A stretch of 64,000 nt of DNA from Leyella stercorea (GCF_021531355.1 NZ_JADYTS010000001.1:62001-126000), one strand, 5' to 3'; positions 15,648 through 26,500 are shown, counted from the stretch's first letter. The notes: a model not told the origin generated them from the letters alone. Numbers and translations are program-made.

Positions 15648-16979
15648 TTACTCCTCCAGTGCCGCTGTAAATTCGCGGTGGAATGTTGAGAAGAAGTGGA
15701 TGATTTCGTTGCGTGCCTCTTCGTCGAGAGTCCAGACGCTTTCTTCGCCACTTCGGTGAGCCTGTATGCGGCGTACGCAGCGAGCAATCTTGCGCTTGTT
15801 GTTGCGAGCCTGCAACTGGTCGCCCTGGATGGGGTTCTGCGAGATGTACGAGAAGGCGGTAAGGCGCTTCATGAATGTCTCATAGCGGTTGAAGAGCAGG
15901 GCTTGGCGCATCATCTTTTCGGGATCGTCGTCGAGATTGTCCATATCGATGAGACCTTCGAGATGCTCATGGCTCCAGTCGTCTTCGCTGAGCCAGAACC
16001 ACTGGAAGCCGTATTTCTGTTCCATAGCCATTAGTCGCTGGGCTATGGCATCCTCGTCGGCAGCGTCAGCATTGTTGAACACGCTGAATGCGAAACGTGC
16101 CAGTGCCACTCCGTTGAGTTCTACCTCGTCGGCACCTTCTACTTCCTCACCGGTGAGCTGCACGCGCCAACGTGATGACTTGTTCTTGATAAGAGCCGAG
16201 TGGGCACCCATGAGAATGTCTGAAAGCGGACCCTCAGCATCAATCTCGCCAACCAGTGACATACGGTCGCGCATGTCGCGAATTGACAGACGCATGTCGT
16301 CGCCCAAAACGCACATGTAGTTGAGCTTGCCGTCGGCCAGTGATATCTGGAAGCGGTCGTTGTTGTTGTCGCCGACGAAGGCGTAACGATAAGAAGCAAG
16401 GTCGTTGTGGGTGATATTGATGTCGTCCATGAGTCGCTGACCGTCGGCATCGGTGATAGCGAATCCTACATAAGGAATGGTGAGACGTATTGTGAACGGG
16501 TTGCCCTTGCGCGGAATGAGACGGCAGGCAATGCCATCCTCACCGAAGTCGTCCTTGCGCAGAACGTAGCCTTCGTCGGTGCGCTCAGCACGGTCAATCT
16601 CTACGTTGCCGTAGTGCCATGTGAAGTCGAACACGATTTCGTTGTCGTCGTTGCGCACGACCTTTACGAAGCGATCGGGCGACACGCCGAGATATACTGC
16701 ATCAGCCGGCTGCACCTCCTCGTCGTCATCGCCGAGCACAGCCATCTGCAGACGGCCAAGCATCGGGTCGTCTTCCCAATCGTCTTCGGCAGCGCCTTCA
16801 GCGCGGAACACTACGAAGGTGAGACGATGCTGCTCGCGAGTGCCGTCAGTACGGCAAAGAAAGTAGGTGGTCTCCTCTGGAATATAAATAGGAGTGCTTA
16901 TGTATGGGCTCATGCAACGAGCCGAAAATTCCAACTCTGTCCATGCAGAGCCAGTAGATATAGTATTTTTGGTAGCCAT
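15648..16979 (-). CDS. Unknown acidic cytoplasmic protein
   Basis: This is a 443-residue soluble protein with no signal peptide or membrane segment, very rich in D and E. Internal phrases include YISTPIYIPEE near the N-terminus, and a C-terminal third beginning FQWFWLSEDDWSHEHLEG that carries a basic patch (NNKRKIARCVRRIQAHR). No family is recognised. ATG 16979 was used because the promoter at 17009-17039 would start transcription near 17003, inside the longer reading frame that begins at 17057. The gene stands alone, convergent with tsaE. Confidence 0.7.
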   Translation of the reverse strand: MATKNTISTGSAWTELEFSARCMSPYISTPIYIPEETTYFLCRTDGTREQHRLTFVVFRAEGAAEDDWEDDPMLGRLQMAVLGDDDEEVQPADAVYLGVSPDRFVKVVRNDDNEIVFDFTWHYGNVEIDRAERTDEGYVLRKDDFGEDGIACRLIPRKGNPFTIRLTIPYVGFAITDADGQRLMDDINITHNDLASYRYAFVGDNNNDRFQISLADGKLNYMCVLGDDMRLSIRDMRDRMSLVGEIDAEGPLSDILMGAHSALIKNKSSRWRVQLTGEEVEGADEVELNGVALARFAFSVFNNADAADEDAIAQRLMAMEQKYGFQWFWLSEDDWSHEHLEGLIDMDNLDDDPEKMMRQALLFNRYETFMKRLTAFSYISQNPIQGDQLQARNNKRKIARCVRRIQAHRSGEESVWTLDEEARNEIIHFFSTFHREFTAALEE

Positions 16980-17008
16980 AAAATTTATAATGTTATCCTT
17001 TGGGGCTG

Positions 17009-17039
17009 CAAAGTTACTCATTTTTTGTGATATTTGAAA
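17009..17039 (-). promoter_or_regulatory. Promoter of the unknown acidic protein gene
   Basis: On the reverse strand TTTC (complement of 17036-17039), a 19-bp spacer and TAACTTTG (complement of 17009-17016) lie about 30 bp before ATG 16979. The -33 box differs from consensus at one base. Confidence 0.6.
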
Positions 17040-17175
17040 GAATGTTGTTTCAAACATATTACATTATTATTCAGTTGCTGTATGTGCAAAAGACATGTAT
17101 TTATGTATATTTATACAAAGCATATCCGCATATTGACAATGATTGACAAAGTCTATTGTATTAGCTTACAATTTG

Positions 17176-17207
17176 TTTGCTGCATTGCAGCAGAACTCTT
17201 AACTTTG
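17176..17207 (+). promoter_or_regulatory. Promoter of nhaC with palindrome between its boxes
   Basis: TTTG at 17176-17179 and TAACTTTG at 17200-17207 have a 20-bp spacer. The perfect palindrome GCTGC-ATT-GCAGC (17179-17191) sits in the spacer, where a bound repressor would block RNA polymerase. The leader to the nhaC start is about 230 nt and contains the 22-bp repeat array. Confidence 0.65.
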
Positions 17208-17283
17208 TAATCTGGTTTTCGGAAAACTGTATAATTATACACAAAATCGAAATAAAATCCATGCTCTTAAAAAATGTAGTTCT

Positions 17284-17378
17284 TTTGATGTGCAGAAGGG
17301 CTTCATTTGATGTGTTGGCTCACTTCAATTGATGTGTAGACTTACTACATTTGATGTGCAGATGGACTACATTTGAAA
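17284..17378. repeat. 22-bp tandem array, four diverged units
   Basis: Units start at 17284, 17306, 17328 and 17350, and a fifth start (TTTGAAA) is at 17372. The conserved part is TTTGATGTG at the unit start and CTTCA or CTACA at the end. The units match the array at 38549-38614 at about 17 of 22 positions when aligned. It lies in the leader between the nhaC promoter and gene. Confidence 0.75.
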
Positions 17379-17446
17379 AGAGAAGGAAACATATCTGTAA
17401 AACTCTTGTAATTTCAGTATAACACACCATTACAACAAATACTTAA

Positions 17447-18913
17447 ATGATAAAAATGTCGGAGAATAAAGAACAATATCTCAAGAAACGTCCGTCGGCA
17501 GCGATGTCGCTCATGCCGCTCCTTGTACTTGTAGTCATGCTCACATTCGTAATACGTGCCTTTGGCAGCGATTCGCTTGCCGGTGCGTCGCAGATAGCCC
17601 TGCTTGCAGCTTCGGCATTCTGTGTACTTATAGGTATGTGGAGGCTCAATGTGCCATGGGCGAGCTTCGAGAAAGCCATAGTCAAGAACGTGTCGAGTGT
17701 GGCAAGTGCCATAATCATACTGCTGCTTATCGGTGCGCTCAGTGGCGCATGGATGCTGAGCGGAGTGGTGCCCACCTTAATATATTATGGCATGCACATC
17801 ATCCATCCCGACATTTTCCTTGTGTCAAGCTGCATCATATGCGCCCTCGTGAGTGTGATGACAGGTTCGTCGTGGACTACCATTGCCACAATAGGCATAG
17901 CGCTTATGGGTATCGGACGTGCGCAAGGCTTTGCCGACGGATGGATAGCAGGTGCTATTATCTCGGGAGCCTACTTTGGTGACAAGATTTCGCCGCTGTC
18001 CGATACCACTACGTTGGCATCCGGCTCGTTGGGCGTTCCGTTGTTCGATCATATCCGCTATATGGTCTATACCACAGTGCCGTCGATAGTGATAGCCTTG
18101 ATAGTGTTTGCTGTGGCAGGACTGCTATGCGATACCAATACAGCACAGGACATCAGTACATTCGCCTTGGCGCTCAAGAGCCGCTTCTGCATAACACCGT
18201 GGCTGCTGCTTGTGCCGGTGCTCACCGGCATACTTATAGCCAAGCGTGTGCCGCCCATCATTACGCTGTTTCTCTCGTCGCTTATGGCGGTGGTGGCTGC
18301 CGTGGTGTTTCAGCCCGATGCGCTGCGCGAGATTGATCCTTCGATGTTCAAGGCGGCTATGCGATGTCTGTACGACAGCACGCAGCTCGCTACCGACGAT
18401 GCAACTCTTGCCGGACTGGTAGGCACACGCGGTATGGCTGGAATGATGGGTACGATATGGCTGATAGTGTGTGCCATGTGCTTTGGCGGATGCATGTCGG
18501 CAGGCGGAATGGTGGGTGGCATCACCCGATTGTTCATCCATATGGTTCACAGCCGTACGTCGCTCGTTGCGTCGACAGCCGTATCGGGCGTAATGATTAA
18601 CATTGCCATAGCCGACCAGTATCTGTGCATTTTGCTTACGGGCAACATGTTTCGCGACATTTACGACCGTGAGGGCTACGAACGCAAGCTCCTGAGCCGC
18701 ACAACCGAAGATTCGGTGACGGTGACATCAGTGCTCGTGCCGTGGAATACGTGTGGAATGACGCAGAGTACGGTGCTCGGCGTGTCCACATGGACCTACT
18801 TGCCATACTGTATATTCAACATTCTTTCGCCCATTATGAGTGTCATTGTAGCAGCCACTGGCTATGGCATAGTGCACAGAAAACCGTCGGCATACAATAC
18901 AACCGAGGCTTAA
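17447..18913 (+). CDS. nhaC: NhaC-family Na+/H+ antiporter
   Basis: This 488-residue polytopic membrane protein has about eleven hydrophobic segments and belongs to the NhaC/Na+:H+ antiporter family. Typical stretches are VMTGSSWTTIATIGIALMGIG (about residues 140-160), the GAYFGDKISPLSDTTTLAS block (about 178-196), and the late SVLVPWNTCG segment. It probably exports Na+ in exchange for protons; some NhaC relatives exchange malate or lactate instead. The gene has a long leader with a palindrome in the promoter and a 22-bp repeat array, so its expression may be controlled. No partner gene is adjacent. Confidence 0.9.
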   Translation: MIKMSENKEQYLKKRPSAAMSLMPLLVLVVMLTFVIRAFGSDSLAGASQIALLAASAFCVLIGMWRLNVPWASFEKAIVKNVSSVASAIIILLLIGALSGAWMLSGVVPTLIYYGMHIIHPDIFLVSSCIICALVSVMTGSSWTTIATIGIALMGIGRAQGFADGWIAGAIISGAYFGDKISPLSDTTTLASGSLGVPLFDHIRYMVYTTVPSIVIALIVFAVAGLLCDTNTAQDISTFALALKSRFCITPWLLLVPVLTGILIAKRVPPIITLFLSSLMAVVAAVVFQPDALREIDPSMFKAAMRCLYDSTQLATDDATLAGLVGTRGMAGMMGTIWLIVCAMCFGGCMSAGGMVGGITRLFIHMVHSRTSLVASTAVSGVMINIAIADQYLCILLTGNMFRDIYDREGYERKLLSRTTEDSVTVTSVLVPWNTCGMTQSTVLGVSTWTYLPYCIFNILSPIMSVIVAATGYGIVHRKPSAYNTTEA

Positions 18914-19025
18914 AAGATAAAAAAACATAACATAAACGCTTGAAATCGCCGTATGTAAAGAATTATTAATAACTTTGTCCTATTATACTTTAGACCGAGG
19001 TTATACTAAGAAACTTAAAACTACG

Positions 19026-20273
19026 ATGAAGCAACAAATCAAGTTTGTCATCGCTGTGGTGATAGCAGTGATGATGGTTGTGCCTACGATGGCAGCCAAG
19101 AAGAAGACTACAATGCCAGAACCCGACCGCAAAGTGTGGGCCGACCTATGCTACAAGATTTCACGCCCGGTGCTTGAGAATATGAGCAAGGGCAACTTCC
19201 AGAAGGACTTTGTGCTCGAACTTAGCCCCAAGTGGGACGGACGTGACCAGCGCGTGGCCTATCTTGAGACATTCGCCCGACTCATGGCTGGCATCAGCCC
19301 GTGGATAGCACTGCCCGACGACGGTACACCCGAGGGCAAGCAGCGCAAGCAGCTGCACGAGTGGGCTATACAGGCATATAAGAATGCGGTAGACCCTAAC
19401 AATCCCGACCACATTACTTGGCTCTGCAACGTGGCACAGCCGCTGTGCGACGCGTCGTATCTCGTAGAGAGCTTTATGCGTGCTCCCGAGGCTACATGGG
19501 GACAGCTTGACGAGGTGACAAAGAAGCGCTACATCGACGGACTCAAGAGTCTGCGCACCGTCAGCCCTGCCTACAACAACTGGCTGCTCTTCCGCTGCAT
19601 GGTTGAGGCTTTCTTCATGAGTATAGGCGAGGAGTATGACGGATACGTGCTCACCGTAGGATTGAACAAGATGAGCGAGTGGTATCTGAGCGACGGATGG
19701 TACAGCGACGGACCTGAGTTTGCTATGGACTACTACAACTCTTACGTTATGCACCCGATGATGGTTGAGGTAGTAGAGATTTGCAAGAAGCACAACTTCC
19801 ATACACCTATTTCGCTCGACCTCGCCGTAAAGCGCATGAACCGATTCAACGAAATTCTCGAGCGTTTCATTTCGCCCGAAGGCGCATACCCGGTTGTTGG
19901 CCGTTCGGTGATATACCGTATGGGCGCATTCCAGACACTTGCCATGTCGGCATGGAAGTATGGATTGCCCAAGACACTGAGCTACGGTTCGGTACGTTCG
20001 GCACTGACAGCAGTGATGAAGCGTATGTTTGCCGTCGACGGCAACTTCACCGACAAGGGTTACTTGCAGCTTGGTTTTGCCGGCCATCAGCCCGGACTTG
20101 CCAACTACTACTCAAACAACGGCTCGCTCTACATGACATCGCTCGTGTTCATGCCGCTCGGATTGCCCGCCAATCATCCTTTCTGGACCGACCCCGCAGA
20201 GCAGTGGACATCGCAGAAGGCATGGAGCGGACAGCAGTTCCCCGAGGACTATCACACTTCACTGCGTAAATAA
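19026..20273 (+). CDS. Secreted DUF2264 protein
   Basis: This is a 415-residue protein with a signal peptide (hydrophobic core followed by PTMAAKKK) and a DUF2264 domain over nearly the whole mature chain. The domain resembles an alpha/alpha-toroid and occurs in Bacteroidetes polysaccharide loci, but its reaction is not established. Conserved-looking stretches include NWLLFRCMVEAFF and YSDGPEFAMDYYNSYVMHPM. ATG 19026 gives a proper signal peptide; the earlier in-frame start at 18975 overlaps the promoter box TAACTTTG (18970-18977). A sulfatase gene follows 93 bp downstream in the same direction, which suggests joint work on a sulfated glycan. Confidence 0.8.
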   Translation: MKQQIKFVIAVVIAVMMVVPTMAAKKKTTMPEPDRKVWADLCYKISRPVLENMSKGNFQKDFVLELSPKWDGRDQRVAYLETFARLMAGISPWIALPDDGTPEGKQRKQLHEWAIQAYKNAVDPNNPDHITWLCNVAQPLCDASYLVESFMRAPEATWGQLDEVTKKRYIDGLKSLRTVSPAYNNWLLFRCMVEAFFMSIGEEYDGYVLTVGLNKMSEWYLSDGWYSDGPEFAMDYYNSYVMHPMMVEVVEICKKHNFHTPISLDLAVKRMNRFNEILERFISPEGAYPVVGRSVIYRMGAFQTLAMSAWKYGLPKTLSYGSVRSALTAVMKRMFAVDGNFTDKGYLQLGFAGHQPGLANYYSNNGSLYMTSLVFMPLGLPANHPFWTDPAEQWTSQKAWSGQQFPEDYHTSLRK

Positions 20274-20289
20274 AACAATGCTTTCAAGA

Positions 20290-20329
20290 GAGTATGTCAC
20301 AACTTGCTATTGCCGTTTGTGACATACTC
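20290..20329. repeat. Hairpin between the DUF2264 and sulfatase genes
   Basis: A 13-bp perfect inverted repeat, GAGTATGTCACAA and its complement, encloses 14 nt. No T-run follows. It may stabilise or attenuate the DUF2264 message, or be a protein-binding site ahead of the sulfatase gene. Confidence 0.5.
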
Positions 20330-20366
20330 AATTATACTATAAACTAAAACAAAAAACAGAAGAACA

Positions 20367-21926
20367 ATGAAGAAAAGCTATTTGGCAATCTCGCTTCTCG
20401 CACCTCTCGCTGCACAGGCAGCCTATGGAGCCAAGAAGGTGAAGACTACAACCGATCCGAATCGCCCTAACGTTATCATCATTCTCGCTGATGACCTTGG
20501 CTATGGCGACCTTGGATGTTATGGAGCAAAGAATGTAAAGACTCCTAATGTCGACCGACTCGCAAGTCAGGGCATTCGTTTTACCGACACACATGCTATT
20601 GCAGCCACAAGTACACCATCGCGTTACTCTATCCTTACAGGTGAGTACGCATGGCGTCGCGAAGATACCGACATCGCACCGGGCGACGCAGGCATGATTA
20701 TTCGTCCCGAACAGTATACTATGGCGGACATGTTCCGCAGCCAGGGCTATCGCACCAGCGCCATAGGCAAGTGGCATCTGGGTATAGGCGACAAAACAGG
20801 TTGTCAGGACTGGAACGCTCCGCTGCCGGCATCGCTCTCAGATATAGGTTTCGACTATCACTACATCATGGCTGCTACAGCCGACCGTGTACCTTGTGTA
20901 TTCATCGAGGACGGCAACGTTGCCAACTACGACCCGTCGGCACCTATACATGTGAGCTACAAGAAGAACTTCCCCGGCGAACCTACTGGCAAGAACAACC
21001 CCGAACTGCTGTACAATCTGAAGTCGACACCGGGCTGCGGTCACGACCAGTCTATCGTCAACGGCATCGGTCGTATAGGATATATGAAGGGTGGTGGCAA
21101 GGCTTTGTGGAAGGATGAGGACATCGCCGACTCTATCACATCACACGCTATCAACTTCATCAAGGCCAATAAGAACAATCCGTTCTTCATGTACTTCTGC
21201 ACCAACGACGTACATGTGCCACGTTTCCCGCATCCACGTTTCCGCGGACAGAGCGGTATGGGACTGCGCGGCGACGCTATCGTGCAGTTCGACTGGGCTG
21301 TAGGCCAGCTCATGGAGACTCTCGACAAGCTCGGCATTGCCGACAATACCATCATATTGCTTTCGAGCGACAACGGACCCGTGCTTGATGACGGCTATCA
21401 GGATCAGGCTGCCGAACTGCTCAACGGTCATAAGCCAGCCGGACCATGGCGTGGCAACAAGTACAGCGCATACGAAGGCGGCACCGCAGTGCCTATGATT
21501 GTACGCTGGCCGGGCAAGATAAAGGGTGGTCAGACATCTACAACACTGACTTCGCAGATTGACTGGATGGCGTCATTGGGCAATCTCATCGGTGCTCGTT
21601 TCCCTAAGGGCAGTGCTCCCGACAGCGAGAACCGTCTGGGCAACTTGCTCGGTACAGACAATACACACCGTCCGTATGTACTTGAACTGGCTTACAACCG
21701 CTGTATGTCGGTGCGCACAAGCGAGTGGAAATACATCGAACCGAGCGACGGACCGAAGATTCTCGACTGGGCTCCGGGTATGGAGACGGGTAGCGACCAG
21801 CAGCCGCAGCTCTATAGCATAAAGAACAATGTATGGGAGAAGGAGAATGTGGCTACACAGCATCCACAACTCGTATACGACATGCAGAACATTCTGCGCA
21901 AGGCTCGACAGAAGAGCGACAAGTAA
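20367..21926 (+). CDS. Secreted serine-type sulfatase
   Basis: This 519-residue enzyme has a signal peptide and a sulfatase (alkaline phosphatase superfamily) fold. Metal-binding DDLGYGD at 42-48 and the maturation motif S82-T-P-S-R86 are present. Because the key residue is serine, activation to formylglycine would need the radical-SAM maturase anSME, not the oxygen-dependent enzyme. Later metal-site motifs include GKWHLG and SSDNGPV. It most likely removes sulfate from a carbohydrate in the periplasm or outside the cell. The glycan cannot be read from the sequence. The nearby DUF2264 gene and the GH31 gene, about 1.7 kb further on, suggest host- or plant-glycan use. Confidence 0.9.
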   Translation: MKKSYLAISLLAPLAAQAAYGAKKVKTTTDPNRPNVIIILADDLGYGDLGCYGAKNVKTPNVDRLASQGIRFTDTHAIAATSTPSRYSILTGEYAWRREDTDIAPGDAGMIIRPEQYTMADMFRSQGYRTSAIGKWHLGIGDKTGCQDWNAPLPASLSDIGFDYHYIMAATADRVPCVFIEDGNVANYDPSAPIHVSYKKNFPGEPTGKNNPELLYNLKSTPGCGHDQSIVNGIGRIGYMKGGGKALWKDEDIADSITSHAINFIKANKNNPFFMYFCTNDVHVPRFPHPRFRGQSGMGLRGDAIVQFDWAVGQLMETLDKLGIADNTIILLSSDNGPVLDDGYQDQAAELLNGHKPAGPWRGNKYSAYEGGTAVPMIVRWPGKIKGGQTSTTLTSQIDWMASLGNLIGARFPKGSAPDSENRLGNLLGTDNTHRPYVLELAYNRCMSVRTSEWKYIEPSDGPKILDWAPGMETGSDQQPQLYSIKNNVWEKENVATQHPQLVYDMQNILRKARQKSDK

Positions 21927-21948
21927 AAACTTGAATAACGACAAAATA

Positions 21949-21992
21949 AAAACTGGGAGAACGGACAATGAAGTCTGTTCTCCCAGTTTTTA
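21949..21992. terminator. Bidirectional terminator between sulfatase and gltD-like genes
   Basis: A 15-bp perfect stem (AAAAACTGGGAGAAC with its complement at 21978-21992) starts with A-runs and ends with T-runs, serving both convergent genes. Confidence 0.9.
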
Positions 21993-22018
21993 TTTGTTGT
22001 TGTATATAATTGTTCGTG

Positions 22019-23353
22019 TTACTCTGCAGCACCGTTGATGGCATCAAGCAGCTTCACTGCATCGACATACTGTGCAATGCCTTCAGCCACCATCTTGGCA
22101 TCGCGCATGGCGAGAACCACTGTTGAAGGACGGTTGACAACGTCGCCACCGGCAAATACGCCCTGACGTGTGGTCATGCCGTAAGGCTTCTCGCGGGTGA
22201 TAACGTATCCGCGCTCGTCAACATCAATGCCCTTAGTAGTAGACACGATGCGGCTGGCAGGAGCCGAACCAAGAGCCATAAGCACGTAGTCGGCCTTCTC
22301 TACACGGCGGTTGCCCTCCTTGTCTTCAATCACAACCTCAGTCATCTTGCCTTCCTCGTTGCTGTGAATCTCAATGATGTTCGACTCCCAGATGAATCCT
22401 ACGCCTTCCTTTACGGCATCGTCGTACTCCGAACGCAGAGCGCTCATCTCGTTGATAGTGCGGCGATAAACTATGTTTACGCTCTCGGCACCCATACGGA
22501 TGGCTGTACGAGCGGCATCCATAGCTGTGTTGCCACAACCGATTACGAAGCAGCGGTCGCCCTTCTCGATAACAACCTCCTTGCGGTCGAGGTTGCCCTC
22601 GTTGTACAGACTTACGCGACGCAGGAACCAAATGGCCTGACGTACGCCCTTGATGTCGCCGCCAGGAATCTGAAGCTTCTGCGGGCGGCCGGTACCTGTA
22701 CCCATAAATATGGCGTCAAAGCCCTGGGCGAAGAGGTCGTCTACGGTATAGTCCTTGCCGATGGTGGTGTTGCAGTGGATGATAACACCCAGTTCTTCCA
22801 TCTTCTTAATCTCTCGGCGCACAATATCCTTAGGCAAACGATACTCTGGAATACCAAACATGAGCACGCCACCGGGTTCCGGTTCCATCTCGAATATCTC
22901 CACATTGAATCCCTGACGAGAAAGATCGCCGGCGATAGTGAGTCCGGCAGGACCCGAACCGATTACAGCCACACGTCCACGTGTCTTAGGCTGCAGCTTC
23001 TCGCGAATCAGTCCCATGTTGCCGTCGAAGTCGGCGAGGAAGCGTTCGAGCTTGCCGACGTGTATGCCCTGACCCTTCTTGCCGAGCACACAATGTCCCT
23101 CGCACTGCTTCTCGTGAGGACAAACACGTCCGCACACAGCAGGCAGATTACTCTTTTCGTTAATTATGTGCATAGCATTGCCAAAGTTGCCCATCGACAG
23201 CTCGTGAATCCAGTCGGGTATGTCATGGCTTATGGGGCATCCCTTCTTGCACTGTGGTACCTTGCAGTGCAGACAACGCTTGGCCTCTTCGATGGCCTCG
23301 TGCATTGTGTATCCCTCGTTAACCTCTTTAAATAACTTCTTTTCCTGTTCCAT
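22019..23353 (-). CDS. GltD-like NADPH-dependent oxidoreductase (glutamate synthase small subunit family)
   Basis: This is a 444-residue iron-sulfur flavoprotein. The N-terminus holds two cysteine clusters for [4Fe-4S] centres (CLHCKVPQCKKGCP and CGRVCPHEKQCEGHC). These are followed by an FAD-binding GSGPAGL motif near residue 132 and an NAD(P)-binding GCGNTAMDAAR motif near 270. The enzyme family feeds electrons from NADPH to glutamate synthase or to ferredoxin-type partners (NfnB/SudA-like). No large gltB gene or NfnA/SudB-like partner is adjacent, so the physiological acceptor is unclear. A TAACTTTG box (complement of 23416-23423) lies about 65 bp upstream. Confidence 0.88.
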   Translation of the reverse strand: MEQEKKLFKEVNEGYTMHEAIEEAKRCLHCKVPQCKKGCPISHDIPDWIHELSMGNFGNAMHIINEKSNLPAVCGRVCPHEKQCEGHCVLGKKGQGIHVGKLERFLADFDGNMGLIREKLQPKTRGRVAVIGSGPAGLTIAGDLSRQGFNVEIFEMEPEPGGVLMFGIPEYRLPKDIVRREIKKMEELGVIIHCNTTIGKDYTVDDLFAQGFDAIFMGTGTGRPQKLQIPGGDIKGVRQAIWFLRRVSLYNEGNLDRKEVVIEKGDRCFVIGCGNTAMDAARTAIRMGAESVNIVYRRTINEMSALRSEYDDAVKEGVGFIWESNIIEIHSNEEGKMTEVVIEDKEGNRRVEKADYVLMALGSAPASRIVSTTKGIDVDERGYVITREKPYGMTTRQGVFAGGDVVNRPSTVVLAMRDAKMVAEGIAQYVDAVKLLDAINGAAE

Positions 23354-23585
23354 TTTTTTTGTTAGCTTTTAGTTTTGTTGAATGGCTCTGTTGGGTTTCC
23401 AAACATGTTTTGCTGCAAAGTTATGGCTTTTTTGGTACAAAATGATGCAAAAACGTACACTTGTTCGTACATTTTATGAATATCGGGATATATATAAGTT
23501 AAATATGTTAAAACCGAAGCTGTCGCACACATATACATTATTATTTTAAGTAATTTTGTAAATCTGACATCACTAAAACAATAAT

Positions 23586-26500
23586 ATGCAAACAAACAAC
23601 AAATTCAAGCAACCGCGACATTCTGCGATTGCTTTGGCTTTGCCACTCGCCCTGGCAGGAATGACACTCATGCCGCAAGGCATCAACGCCATTCCGTTGC
23701 GTTCAGGACTGGTGCTTCAGCAGTCAGCCACACAAGCTAATGAGACATTTGCCGTCAAGAATGTAGCTCAGATCAATCCGCACACAATCGAAATCAACTA
23801 CACCGACGGTCGACAGATGACCCTCGACTTCTACGGTGACAACATTCTGCGAATGTTTCGCGATGACAAGGGTGGGGTAGTGCGCGACCCCGTAGCCACG
23901 CCACCAGCCAAGATACTCACCGAATTTGCACGTCGTGCCACCGGTAATCTTAGCGCTATTGACGTTGACGGCACATTGCAGATAACCACACCTGCCGTAA
24001 GCGTCAACATCGACAAGCACACCGGCAACATGAACATTGTCGACCTGCGCACCGGCAAGACCGTTATCGAGAACCTCACACCAGCCAAAATAGACAACGG
24101 AAGCACATCAGTCACTATGCGTTCGCATGATGGCGAGTACTTTTATGGAGGTGGAGTGCAGAACGGCCGTTTCTCGCATCGTGGCGAGAGCATTGCCATT
24201 GAGAACACCAACAGCTGGGTTGACGGTGGCGTAGCGTCGCCCACACCGTTCTTCTGGAGCACCGGTGGCTACGGAGTGATGTGGAATACGTTCCGTCCGG
24301 GACGCTACGACTTCGGTCACGACACTCCGGGCGAAGTGCGTCTGCAGCACTCTGAGGGCTATCTCGACATGTTTGTAATGCTTGACGAGACTCCCGTACA
24401 GTTGCTCAACGACTTCTATCAGCTCACTGGCAACCCCGTTCTGATGCCGAAGTTCGGTTTTTACGAAGGCCATTTGAATGCCTACAACCGCGACTATTGG
24501 AAGGAAGACAAGAATGGAGCGATGGTTTTCGAGGACGGCAAGATGTATAAGGAGAGCCAGAAGGACAACGGCGGAACCAAGGAGAGCCTGAACGGCGAGA
24601 AGAACAACTATCAGTTCTCGGCACGTGCAGCCATCGACCGCTACGTCAACAACGATATGCCGCTGGGATGGTTCCTTCCCAACGACGGATATGGAGCCGG
24701 TTACGGACAGACAGGTACGCTCGACGGCAACATCGACAACCTGCGTCAGTTTGGCGACTATGCCCGTTCGAAGGGCGTTGAGATAGGTTTGTGGACGCAG
24801 AGCGACCTTCATCCCAAGGCTGGCGTAGAACCACTGTTGCAGCGCGACATCGTCAAGGAGGTGCGCGATGCCGGAGTGAGAGTGCTGAAGACCGATGTGG
24901 CATGGGTAGGCTACGGCTACTCGTTCGGACTGAACGGTGTGGCTGACGTGGCTCAGGTCATGCCTTACTACGGCTCGAATGCGCGTCCGTTCATCATTAC
25001 GCTCGACGGATGGGCAGGAACGCAACGTTATGCCACCGTATGGAGCGGCGACCAGACAGGAGGCGACTGGGAGTACATACGCTTCCACATACCGACATTC
25101 ATTGGTTCGGGACTGTCGGGACAGCCCAACATCACGAGCGACATGGACGGAATATTCGGAGGCAAGAACGTTCCGGTGAATGTGCGCGAGTTCCAGTGGA
25201 AGACCTTCACACCGATGCAGCTCAACATGGACGGTTGGGGAGCCAATCCCAAGTATCCGCACATACTCGGTGAGCCGGCTACAAGCATCAACCGTTCTTA
25301 TCTGAAGCTTAAGTCGATGCTCATGCCTTATGCCTACACCATAGCCCATGAGGCAATAGACGGCAAGCCGATGATACGCGCCATGTTCCTCGACTATCCC
25401 AACGACTACACCCACGGCACCAAGACCGAGTATCAGTTTATGTTCGGTCCGTCGATGCTCATAGCTCCTATATACAAGGAGACACGTGCCGACAAGGAAG
25501 GCAACGACATTCGCAACGGCATCTATCTGCCCGAAGGCACATGGATTGACTATTGGAACGGCGACGCATACAAAGGTGGACGCATCATCAACGAGTACGA
25601 CACTCCGTTGTGGAAGATTCCAGTGTTCGTCAAGGCCGATGCCATAATACCGATGACCAATCCTAACAACAACCCGTCGCAGATACGTCAGGACTATCGT
25701 GCTTACGAAATCTATGCTTCTGCCAACGGAACTTCAGCTTTCAAGGAGTATGACGACGACGGCAATACAACCGAGTATTTGCATGGCGACGGCGTGACCA
25801 CCGACGTTAGCGTATGCACCGACGGCAAGGGACGCATGCATGTTGACATCGACCGCTCGCTGGGCATGTACGATGGATATGAGGCTGAGAAACAGACAGA
25901 GCTGCGCGTCAACGTGACACGTGCTCCTAAGAAGGTAACAGTAAAGGTGGGCAAGACCAACGTAAAGCTCACGGCAGTGCAGTCGTTTGCCGACTTTGAG
26001 AAGGGCGACAACGTATACTTCTACGATGCCGAGCCTAACCTCAACCGATTCTCTACTCCTGGCACAGATGCTGCAAAGGTAGTGATTAAGAAGAATCCGC
26101 AGCTGCTCGTCAAGATTCAGAAGACCAATGTCAAGGACAACGCCATTGCTGTAGCCATTGACGGATTCGAATTCAATACATCCGGACGTATGCTCACACA
26201 CAATGGCGCCCTCGCGGCTCCTGAGGCTCAGATTGCCAAGGACGGTTGTGGCGTGTTCGACCTTACTCCTTCATGGAAACAGCAGGCCAATGCCGACTAT
26301 TATGAGATTGAATACGACGGTATGGTATATTCTACCATACGCGGAACGCAGTTTGCCATCGACCAGCTGCAGCCTGAGACCGAGTACACAATGAAGGTGC
26401 GTGCAGTCAACCGCGACGGAGCATCCGACTGGACTACCGTCAAGGGCAAGACTCTCAACAATCCGCTTGAGTTTGCTATCAAGGGCATCAAGGCACAGAC

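Noticed and set aside
17284..17378. CRISPR array
   Set aside because: The units are contiguous, diverged and 22 bp, with no spacers between them, and no cas genes are present. The same reasoning applies to the arrays at 4574 and 38534.
24108..25415. 435-codon open frame on the reverse strand of the GH31 gene
   Set aside because: It is antisense to the conserved GH31 catalytic domain and gives no recognisable protein. Similar antisense frames over aroA (8572-9771) and tamB were dropped for the same reason.
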